Shown: positions 1-6,958 of the stretch, piece by piece
How the letters are laid out: each line of letters starts with the position of its first letter
How positions within the stretch are numbered: the stretch's first letter is position 1
Assembly: GCF_000445125.1 (NCBI RefSeq)
Contig: NZ_ATHL01000038.1
Span: 1-58,280, forward strand
DNA length: 58,280 nt
DNA from: Novosphingobium lindaniclasticum LE124
GTDB lineage: Bacteria; Pseudomonadota; Alphaproteobacteria; Sphingomonadales; Sphingomonadaceae
Direction: 5' to 3'
Position numbers and translations under genes: made by a program
The notes under the pieces: generated by a model
The model's database searches: none
The model's input: only the letters and a program-made list of their open reading frames with translations
What the model was told of the DNA's origin: nothing

Positions 1-1066
1 CCCGCGCCATCGCTTCAGGATCGTCGAGCGGGCAGAGCACGCCGCAGCCGCCTTCCAGCGCTTCCGGGTTGCCGCCCGAATCCGTGGCGACGACCGGCGT
101 GCCGACCAGCATCGCTTCGACCAGAGTGCGCCCCAGCGGCTCGCGCGCGGCGGGCACCATGAGCAGGTCGCAGCCCGCCAGCCATTCGTGGCCCGGCGTG
201 CGGAAGCCCATCATGTGCACTGCCGCCCGGCCCGAGACTTGCGCGATGCGCTGCGGCAGCGCCTCTCCCACTTCGGTATTACGCGGATCGCCGAACATCA
301 GGCCCACGACCGGCCGGTCGATCAGGGCCGCCAGCCGCTCCACCGCCGCGACGAACTCCAGCGGACGCTTGCGCTGGATGAAATTGCCGAACCAGCCGCA
401 GAGCACCGCGTCGGGGGGACAGCCGATTTCCTCGACGATGCGTCCTCGCATGGCTGCCCAGTCGGCGGTGACCGCCGTGTCGAAGGGACTGTAGACCACT
501 TCCGCGGCCGGCTTTCCCCTGCCCGTTCCAGAGCCCCCCGCCCGCGAGGCCCCGCTGCCCGGAAGCGAGAAGCGGGAGACGGTGAAGATGCGGTTGGCCA
601 GCAGCGGCGCCACATAGCGCAGGCCCCGCGCGTCGGGGTCGCCGCGATGGTGCCAGATCAGCCGGGCTCCGGCTAGTCGCGCCGCCAGGGCCCAGCTCGC
701 ATGGCTGCGCCCGTCGTTGCTGTGCACGATGTCTATGGCGTTCCGGCGCAGGAAGTTCACGCGGCGCGGCACGCCGAGAAGCGCCCGTAGCACCTTGCCG
801 ATCCCGAATTGCGCGCCGGGCACGAACGAGCGGCGCGGGCGGGCTGGATCCGCTTCCTGCGCGAAAGCCGCGAAGAAGTCCGCGATCGTGCCGCCCGGTA
901 CTTCGGGCACGACCAGAAGCCGGTAACGCTCCGGGTCGAGCGCTTCCATCAGCCCGCGCGCGGAGACATGACTGCCGCCCAGTTCGTCTCCGGCAAAGGG
1001 GAAGCAGATCCGAAGCGGCCCTTCGGCCTGCCCCTCGGCCCCAGAGTGACCTCGAGCCCGCACCAT
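1..1066 (-). CDS. GT4-family glycosyltransferase, C-terminus cut by window edge
   Basis: Retaining GT-B glycosyltransferase expected to act at the cytoplasmic membrane in EPS repeat-unit assembly. The reading frame is open to position 1, so the C-terminus is missing. Visible parts are an N-terminal domain starting LRICFPFAGDELGGSHVSA, a hinge-region stretch GWFGNFIQRKRPLEF, and the C-terminal donor-site block EPLGRTLVEAMLVGTPVVAT followed by GGNPEAL, which is the usual EX7E nucleotide-sugar site of GT4. I chose the ATG at 1066 because AGGAA lies 8 nt upstream. A TTG at 1141 overlapping the lyase stop would add 25 residues. It follows the PL1 lyase on the same strand with a 71-nt gap, so cotranscription is likely. 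Donor and acceptor cannot be told from sequence. Confidence 0.85.
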   Translation of the reverse strand, partial: MVRARGHSGAEGQAEGPLRICFPFAGDELGGSHVSARGLMEALDPERYRLLVVPEVPGGTIADFFAAFAQEADPARPRRSFVPGAQFGIGKVLRALLGVPRRVNFLRRNAIDIVHSNDGRSHASWALAARLAGARLIWHHRGDPDARGLRYVAPLLANRIFTVSRFSLPGSGASRAGGSGTGRGKPAAEVVYSPFDTAVTADWAAMRGRIVEEIGCPPDAVLCGWFGNFIQRKRPLEFVAAVERLAALIDRPVVGLMFGDPRNTEVGEALPQRIAQVSGRAAVHMMGFRTPGHEWLAGCDLLMVPAAREPLGRTLVEAMLVGTPVVATDSGGNPEALEGGCGVLCPLDDPEAMAR

Positions 1067-1137
1067 CGATCCGGTTCCTGCCGGCGTGGCTGTCCCGACC
1101 CGCTTGAACTCTGCCGCAAGCGGCCCCGCCAGACTGT

Positions 1138-2541
1138 TCAAAGCCCGAAACCTTTCTCTCTGTAGCTGAGGAATTCCTCGAAGTTCTCGATCCCGTTGCC
1201 GTTCTTGTCGCTCCAGGCGTCGTTGCGCGCGGGATCGAGGCCGTTGGCCCGCTCCCACGCGTCGTCCATGCCGTCCTTGTCGTCGTCGACATAGGCGGTG
1301 CCGGGCGCCGGGGTGGGGATCGCGGGCACCGGCTCGCCGATGCGTCCGGTGCGATTCCTGACGTCGGCGACGGCCTGCTTGTCGATGGCATCGCGCGGGA
1401 ACGCTCCGGCGCGGGCCAGCACCGCATCGTAAGCGGCCGAAGCGCTCATCGGCTGCACCGTGAGCGGGCACGGCGCTTGCTGGATCTGCGCCGGGACGAC
1501 TTCCGGGCTGACGTGCTTGAAGTTGCCGTGGAAGGCATTGTCCCAGAGGTAGATCGAGGCCATGCCTGTCGACCCCTGCGTTTCGCGCGCGACGCCGCGG
1601 CTCAGCGCGGTGGTGTTGCTGCCGGCGATGAAGCTGTTGCCCACGATCGAGACCGGGCTGCCGCCGTAGCTTTCCCAGACCTCGGCAAATTCCGAATAGG
1701 CATTGTAGAGCACGTTGTTGATCACTTCCACGCAGGAGCCCTTGGGGAAGTTGATGTCCGGGTTGCGATCGCCGTTATGGGCGCAGAGATTGCCGATGAA
1801 GCTCAGCTTCTGCTTGTCCACCGGATCGCTGGCCAGCAGCGCGCACTTGTCGTGCCTGGGGATACCCCAGGCGAAGATCGAATTGCTGATGGTGATCTCG
1901 TCGTTGTCGTCGTAGCCGTTGATCAGCTCGTCGCGCGCCCAGGAGGCGCTGACATGGTCGATCACCACGCGGCTGCTTTTTTCTATGGTGATGCTGTCCT
2001 CGGCCTCGCGGTTGCCGCCGATGCGGTCGTTGCGCACGCGGATGCCGCGCACCACGACATCGTGGGTGTCCTTGATGACCAGCGGGGTCAGCCCGTTGCG
2101 GCCGCCGCCGTGGGCCAGGGTGATGCCGCCTCCGGGCGCGGTCTGGCCGGCGATGGTGAGATAGGGGGACGTTATCCAGGGCGGGCGCTGGGTGAAGCGG
2201 ATCACCCCGCTTACCCGGAACACGCAGACGCGCGGCCCGGTGGCCGTTACGCAGGCCCGGTAGGAGCCGGCGCCCGAATCGGCCAGGGTGGTGACGTAGA
2301 TGATGCGACCGCCGCGCCCGCCGACGCTGGTGGCGCCGTAGCCCGTCGCGGCCGGAAAGGACTTCTTGCCGCCCGGTACGCTCACGACCGGGGCGGCCGC
2401 CATGACCCGCTCGCTGACGGTTCCCGCCAGCCCCGCCAGCACGGCCAGCCCCGCCAGCCCCAGGCCCGTCACCACGACCAGGGTGCGGCGGGCCGGAAGA
2501 ATTCGCCCGGTCCGCGTCTTCGGCAGCTTCGTCGCAGTCAT
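1138..2541 (-). CDS. PL1-like pectate/polysaccharide lyase, exported, with C-terminal Ca-binding repeats
   Basis: Right-handed beta-helix protein of about 467 residues resembling PL1 pectate lyases, which cleave uronate-containing polysaccharides by beta-elimination. Residues 14-37 form a hydrophobic segment after a basic stretch, so it is exported or anchored. The body has the PL1 order: SVGGRGGRIIYVTTL, an RVSGVIRF strand, a TIAGQTAPGGGI block, VVVRGIRVRN, and the DHVSASWARDE region. The C-terminus has two acidic calcium-binding motifs (DDDKDGMDDAWE and DKNGNGIENFEEFL), like thrombospondin type 3 or dockerin loops. The ATG at 2541 has GGAGG about 8-9 nt upstream; a longer frame reaches 2646 but lacks such support. 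It lies divergent from the wzy gene, so a role in trimming or releasing the local EPS is plausible. Substrate is inference. Confidence 0.82.
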   Translation of the reverse strand: MTATKLPKTRTGRILPARRTLVVVTGLGLAGLAVLAGLAGTVSERVMAAAPVVSVPGGKKSFPAATGYGATSVGGRGGRIIYVTTLADSGAGSYRACVTATGPRVCVFRVSGVIRFTQRPPWITSPYLTIAGQTAPGGGITLAHGGGRNGLTPLVIKDTHDVVVRGIRVRNDRIGGNREAEDSITIEKSSRVVIDHVSASWARDELINGYDDNDEITISNSIFAWGIPRHDKCALLASDPVDKQKLSFIGNLCAHNGDRNPDINFPKGSCVEVINNVLYNAYSEFAEVWESYGGSPVSIVGNSFIAGSNTTALSRGVARETQGSTGMASIYLWDNAFHGNFKHVSPEVVPAQIQQAPCPLTVQPMSASAAYDAVLARAGAFPRDAIDKQAVADVRNRTGRIGEPVPAIPTPAPGTAYVDDDKDGMDDAWERANGLDPARNDAWSDKNGNGIENFEEFLSYREKGFGL

Positions 2542-2745
2542 GCCTAGTCCTCCAGCAGCGGGCCGAACGCGCACCGTCTGACGGGCCCGGGGAGCCATGC
2601 GCGCAGTAAAACCTGACTCTCCCATCCAGTGCGTACAAGTTACCAATTGGATTTAGCGCCGCGTCCGGCGTCACCCTTTTGCGCTAACATCTATGCGCCC
2701 GCCTATCGCTCGGACTGGCCTTTGCCTTGAGGCGACCGGCTGCCC
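2542..2745. promoter_or_regulatory. Divergent intergenic region between lyase and EPS polymerase operon
   Basis: About 200 bp with no coding sequence that must hold promoters for both outward operons. It contains a perfect 8-bp palindrome CCAATTGG at 2643-2650 in a locally AT-richer patch (ttaccaattggattta). I cannot assign -35 and -10 boxes with confidence. GAGGCG about 11 nt before 2746 could be the ribosome binding site of the polymerase gene. Confidence 0.35.
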
Positions 2746-4146
2746 ATGATCGCCGCCATGGCCGCTATCCTTACCCAGTTCCCCGGCGAGGGGGCGCAAC
2801 CGGCGATCCCGCAGGAGCCGCCCCGGAGACCTGAGGGACCCGCGCAGGGATATCGGCCGGCGCGCCTGCCCGCGTCTCCCTACGATCGCGCCATCGGCGT
2901 GCTGCTGCCGGCGGCGGCGTTCTTCCTGAGCTGGTGGCAGGTCGGCCGCATTCCCGCGTTCAACCTGACCATGTCCGACATGATCATGATCGTCTGCATC
3001 CTGCTCATGCTGGTTTCGCGCGGGCTGAATGCCAGGATGATGGGGCGGGTGTCGGTCCTGTGGGTCGCCGGGATCGTCATGCTGCTGGGCGGCATGCTGA
3101 TCGGATCGACATTCCACGGCGACTTCGCCCGCTGGCCCGTGGTGAGCGGGCAATATGCCTTCGCGCTCCTGCTGATCCCGATGGTGCTGGCCAACTGCTC
3201 GCCGCACGTGCTGCACCGCTGCGCGGTGGCCTACATCTGGGGGGTGGCGGTATCGCAGGCGATCGGCGTCGCCCTGGTCAACCTGTTCAGCCGCGACATG
3301 ATCAACCAATACGTCAACAAGTACGTCGTCACCGGCAACGGACGGCTCGGCGCCTTCACCGGCGAGCCGAACTCCAACGGCGCCGTCTGCGTCTTCGCGC
3401 TGATCTTCCTGCTTCATGCCGTGATCGAGAAGCGCCTGCGTCCCTTCGTCGCCGTGCCGCTGGCGCTCGTGGTGGTCGCCGGGCTGGTCTACAGCGCCAG
3501 CTTCACCGCCTTTTCCGCGACGATCCTCTCGATCGGCTTCGTGCTCGCCTTCTCCCGCATCCGCACGGTGATCACGATCGCCCTGCCGGTAGTCCTGGTG
3601 GTGGTCGCCTACGTCGGCCTGGGGGGGCCGGTGCCGGCCGCCTTCGAGCAGCGGGTGGGCGATGCCGTGGTCTCGGGCGATCCGACCAAGGCCGGCACGT
3701 TCGTCGGCCGCTCCGTGCTGATCCAGGAAGCCTGGCAGATGTCGGGCGAAAACCTGCTGATCGGGCTGGGCAGCGACGGCTACCGCAAGGCCAGCGTCTA
3801 CGGGATGCCGGTCCACCAGCTCTACCTTCTCGTGCTCAACGAAGGGGGCATCGTCTCCTTCCTCGGGCTTAGTCTGATGTTCGCCACGATGTTCGTGCAA
3901 GGCATCTTCATCGCCGTGCGAAGTCGCACCGATGGCGTTTCCGCGCTCGCGATCCTGGGAGTCTTCTTCATGTACGCGATGTCGCTGCCGCATATGTTCG
4001 CGCGGATGTGGAATGGGCCGGTGATGCTCATGTTCGCGCTCGCTGCCACCGGGGCCGGAATGGCCGCCCTGGGCACCACCCGGCGCCCGGCCTGGCCGAG
4101 CCGGGCCGAGGATCCCGAAACCGTCCGGACGCCGGAAGCAGGATGA
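2746..4146 (+). CDS. O-antigen ligase/polymerase-like membrane protein (Wzy-type)
   Basis: Integral membrane protein of 466 residues with about 10-12 predicted membrane segments, beginning after a proline-rich cytosolic tail of about 45 residues. A large periplasmic loop around residues 290-350 carries GRSVLIQEAWQMSGENLLIGLGSDGYRK, and the following HQLYLLVLNEGGIVSFLGL is the typical Wzy_C/O-antigen ligase signature. It would polymerise lipid-linked repeat units in the periplasm, or ligate them. It begins an operon whose next genes overlap by 4 nt (flippase, GT4), which supports the Wzy role. An ATG at 2758 is an alternative start. Confidence 0.82.
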   Translation: MIAAMAAILTQFPGEGAQPAIPQEPPRRPEGPAQGYRPARLPASPYDRAIGVLLPAAAFFLSWWQVGRIPAFNLTMSDMIMIVCILLMLVSRGLNARMMGRVSVLWVAGIVMLLGGMLIGSTFHGDFARWPVVSGQYAFALLLIPMVLANCSPHVLHRCAVAYIWGVAVSQAIGVALVNLFSRDMINQYVNKYVVTGNGRLGAFTGEPNSNGAVCVFALIFLLHAVIEKRLRPFVAVPLALVVVAGLVYSASFTAFSATILSIGFVLAFSRIRTVITIALPVVLVVVAYVGLGGPVPAAFEQRVGDAVVSGDPTKAGTFVGRSVLIQEAWQMSGENLLIGLGSDGYRKASVYGMPVHQLYLLVLNEGGIVSFLGLSLMFATMFVQGIFIAVRSRTDGVSALAILGVFFMYAMSLPHMFARMWNGPVMLMFALAATGAGMAALGTTRRPAWPSRAEDPETVRTPEAG

Positions 4147-5621
4147 CACCCCTCGATAGCGCCGGCGGGGTCGCGGCCGGCAACGGCGGCCGGAAGGACC
4201 GCCTGGAGTACGGGAGCGAGGAGCGCAAGGCGGGGTTCCTGCCCCGCCAGCTTGCCCGCTGGCGCGGCAGCGAGATGCTGCGGCCCCACCTCGTCAACAT
4301 CGGCCACTTGCTCTCGGGCAATTTCGGCGGCGTGATGATCATGATGGCGAGCCTCGCCATCGCCACCCGCGCGCTGGGGCAGGAGCAGTTCGGCATCCTG
4401 GCGGTGATCCTGACGATCGGCCGCGTCTGCGAGCGGCTGATCCGCTTCGAATCCTGGCAACCCCTCGTGCGCTTCATCGCGGTGGAGGAGGAGCATGGGG
4501 ACGTCGGCCGGATGTCCTCGCTCTATGCCTATGGCCTGATCCTCGACGTCAGCAGCGCGCTCCTGGCGGCGGTGCTGAGCGTCGTCGTGGCCTGGCTGGC
4601 GGGCGACCTGATCGGGATCGGGCGGGGCAATGTCCATCTCGTCGCCATCTATGCCTGCGCGATCGCCTGCAATCCGCGCGGCATGGCCAGCGCCGCCTTG
4701 CGACTCGCCGGCAAGTTCCGCGTGCTCGCCTACGTTCAGCTGGCCTCCTTCGTGGCGCGTTTCGCATTCTCGGCATTGCTCTATGTCGTCGATGCGGGGC
4801 TGATCTGGTTCGTGCTGGTCTGGACCGTCAGCCAGATCTTCGATTCGGCGCTGTTCAACTTCCTGGGCTTCCGCGCCATCGCCGAGACCGGCGTGCCGAG
4901 CCCCCTGCGGGCAGACCGGCGAGGCCTTCCCGGGCGTTTTCCCGGTTTCATGCGCTTCGCCATTTCGACCAACCTGTCCTCCACCGTGCGCACCATGACG
5001 CATGAGATGGATACGCTGCTGGTCAGCACGTTCGCGGGGCCGGGGCCGGCGGGGCTCTACTATCTCTCGCGGCGCATCGCCAAAGTGGCGCAGATGGCCG
5101 GGGACATGATCCAGACGGTGATCTATCCCGACCTCGCCCGGCTGTGGCGCAAGGTAGGACCAGCGGCGATGGGGCAGCTCGTGCGGATGCTTCAGCTCGC
5201 GCTCGCCGCGATCGCGCTGGCGGCGGTGGGCGCCTGCTGGCTCATGGGGCGACAAGTGATCGAGCTGGTGTTCGGTCCCGGCTTCGCGGACAGCTACCAG
5301 CTCCTGCTGATCCAGCTTTTCGCCGTGCTGCTGACCCTGCATGCGACACCGGCGCGTACCGCCCTGATGGCGATGAACCGGCCGACTTTCGTGCTTTTTG
5401 CCAGCTTCGCCTCGGCCACCGCCTTCTTCGCGGCGGCTTTCGTGCTGATCCCCCGCTACGGCGCGATGGGCGCGAACTACGCCCACGTCGCGTTCGGACT
5501 CATGTCGGTAACCCTGATCGACATCGCCTTCTGGCGCGGGCTGCGCCGTGCGGAGCCGATCCCGCCTGCTGCTTCCCCTTCGCCGGTCAACGGCGCTGCT
5601 GCCATGGAGGCCGAGTCGTGA
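4143..5621 (+). CDS. Polysaccharide flippase (Wzx/MOP-type)
   Basis: Membrane protein of 492 residues with about 12 hydrophobic segments and the layout of polysaccharide transporters of the MOP exporter superfamily. After a charged N-terminal tail comes HLLSGNFGGVMIMMASLAIATRALGQEQFG, the usual Wzx first-helix pattern, and later MDTLLVSTFAGPGPAGLYYLSRRI, a conserved loop in this family. It should translocate undecaprenyl-linked repeat units across the inner membrane. The ATG at 4143 overlaps the polymerase stop in an ATGA arrangement, and its own end overlaps the next GT4 start, so the three are translationally coupled. Confidence 0.85.
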   Translation: MTPLDSAGGVAAGNGGRKDRLEYGSEERKAGFLPRQLARWRGSEMLRPHLVNIGHLLSGNFGGVMIMMASLAIATRALGQEQFGILAVILTIGRVCERLIRFESWQPLVRFIAVEEEHGDVGRMSSLYAYGLILDVSSALLAAVLSVVVAWLAGDLIGIGRGNVHLVAIYACAIACNPRGMASAALRLAGKFRVLAYVQLASFVARFAFSALLYVVDAGLIWFVLVWTVSQIFDSALFNFLGFRAIAETGVPSPLRADRRGLPGRFPGFMRFAISTNLSSTVRTMTHEMDTLLVSTFAGPGPAGLYYLSRRIAKVAQMAGDMIQTVIYPDLARLWRKVGPAAMGQLVRMLQLALAAIALAAVGACWLMGRQVIELVFGPGFADSYQLLLIQLFAVLLTLHATPARTALMAMNRPTFVLFASFASATAFFAAAFVLIPRYGAMGANYAHVAFGLMSVTLIDIAFWRGLRRAEPIPPAASPSPVNGAAAMEAES

Positions 5622-6778
5622 CCTTCCACGCCCCCAGCGACTTCACGCGCCCCGCCGACCGGGCAAGCCCTCTCAAGGTCAGCTCGATCATCACCAGCCT
5701 GACCTCGGGCGGGGCGGAAGTCCTGGTTACCAATCTCAACGCCGCCTTTGCCGCCAAGGGCGCGCAAGGCACCGTCCTCGCCTTCTGCGATGCGCCCACG
5801 CTCGGCAACTCGCCGGAGATGGAGGCCGAGCTGGCCGCCCAGATCGCCGAGAGCGGGTGCCGCTTCGAATCGATGCGCCTCGGCCGGAGCCGCCGCCTGC
5901 TGCCGGGCGTGCTCGCCCTGCGCCGCCACCTGGCCGGGACGCGGCCGGACGTGGTCCACGTCCACACCGTCCGCGCGGTCGCCATGCTGGCGCTGTCCGG
6001 CTTTGCCGGGCCGGTGGTCTTCACCTACCACAACAGCCGCCTGAGCTTCCCGCCCGCCCTGTTCGCCGCGGTGGACCGCGTGGTCCATCATTACATCGCC
6101 ATCAGCAACGACACCGCGGCCATGTACCGGCGCCTGTCCAGGCGGCCCTACACCCTGATCCAGAATGCGCCTTCCGCGCGCTACCGGGCGAGCGCACCGC
6201 GCGCCGCCTCTCGCCGCCCCTGCAACGTGCTGAGCGTAGGCGCGATTTCCGACCAGAAGAACTATCCGCTCCTGATCGAGACGGCCCGCATCCTGCAGGA
6301 CCGCGCCGGGGAAGGTGCCCCCGTCCTGCGCATCGCCGGCGGCGGCGAGCGACTGGAGGACCTGCGCGCGCAGGTCCGCGCGCTGAACCTCGAGCGCGTG
6401 GTGGAATTCCTGGGAGAACGCCGCGACGTGCCGGACCTCATGGCCCGAAGCGACCTGTTCCTCAACACGTCCCATTACGAGGGCTTCTCGGTCGCCATTC
6501 TCGAGGCCATGGCCATGGCCCTGCCGGTCGTCGCCACCGACGTCGCCGGCAATCGCGGCCTCGTGCGCTCGGCCCAGAACGGTCTGCTCTGCCCGCCCGA
6601 CAAGCCCGAGACACTGGCGGCGGCGATCCTGCAACTGGCAGACGATCCCTCCCTCTACCGGCAATATTCCGCAGGGGCCCTGGCTACCAGCCGCGAATAT
6701 ACGATCGAAAACGCCGCCGCGCGGCATCTCGAACTCTACTCGTCCCTGCTGCGCCTTCGCGCCCCCCAAAAGGACTAG
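5618..6778 (+). CDS. GT4-family glycosyltransferase
   Basis: GT-B glycosyltransferase of 386 residues. N-terminal domain: KVSSIITSLTSGGAEVLVTNL, typical of GT4 enzymes. C-terminal domain: VLSVGAISDQKNYPLLIE, then an FLGERRDVPDLMARSDLFL block and the donor site HYEGFSVAILEAMAMALPVVAT (EX7E). The start is a GTG at 5618 overlapping the flippase stop (GTGA) with GGAGG 7 nt upstream. It probably adds one sugar to the repeat unit on the cytoplasmic face. Donor specificity cannot be read. Confidence 0.86.
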   Translation: MTFHAPSDFTRPADRASPLKVSSIITSLTSGGAEVLVTNLNAAFAAKGAQGTVLAFCDAPTLGNSPEMEAELAAQIAESGCRFESMRLGRSRRLLPGVLALRRHLAGTRPDVVHVHTVRAVAMLALSGFAGPVVFTYHNSRLSFPPALFAAVDRVVHHYIAISNDTAAMYRRLSRRPYTLIQNAPSARYRASAPRAASRRPCNVLSVGAISDQKNYPLLIETARILQDRAGEGAPVLRIAGGGERLEDLRAQVRALNLERVVEFLGERRDVPDLMARSDLFLNTSHYEGFSVAILEAMAMALPVVATDVAGNRGLVRSAQNGLLCPPDKPETLAAAILQLADDPSLYRQYSAGALATSREYTIENAAARHLELYSSLLRLRAPQKD

Positions 6779-6786
6779 TCTCTATT

Positions 6787-6815
6787 AGGGCGCGCGCGGC
6801 CCCTATGCCCTTTTT
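6787..6815 (+). terminator. Possible intrinsic terminator after the GT4 gene
   Basis: AGGGC at 6787-6791 can pair with GCCCCT at 6799-6804, or with GCCCT at 6807-6811, which is followed by a run of five T. The stem is short and two pairings compete, so this is a weak call. It would separate wzy-wzx-GT from the wzc unit. Confidence 0.35.
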
Positions 6816-6894
6816 GCGCCTCCGGGCTTTGATCGCATAGTCCATCCTGAAGACCGTACCGCTTGGACGGTTCCGCACCAGGCCCGTCCCGCGG

Positions 6895-6923
6895 GGGGCG
6901 GCAGCCATCTATCGGGCCGCCCC
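6895..6923 (+). other. Hairpin in the leader of the Wzc gene
   Basis: GGGGCGGC at 6895-6902 and GCCGCCCC at 6916-6923 form an 8-bp GC stem with a 13-nt loop. It ends 36 nt before the ATG at 6959. There is no T run, so it is a leader structure rather than a clear terminator. The wider gap 6779-6958 otherwise shows only GGAGGGG, the ribosome binding site, 6 nt before the start. Confidence 0.35.
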
Positions 6924-6958
6924 GTGGCGGCGAACTTCACCTCGCTGGAGGGGCACAC

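Noticed and set aside
2671..4149. Long antisense open frame over the wzy gene
   Set aside because: Composition is His/Asp/Arg/Gln-rich without family features; typical of antisense frames in high-GC DNA opposite a hydrophobic membrane protein.
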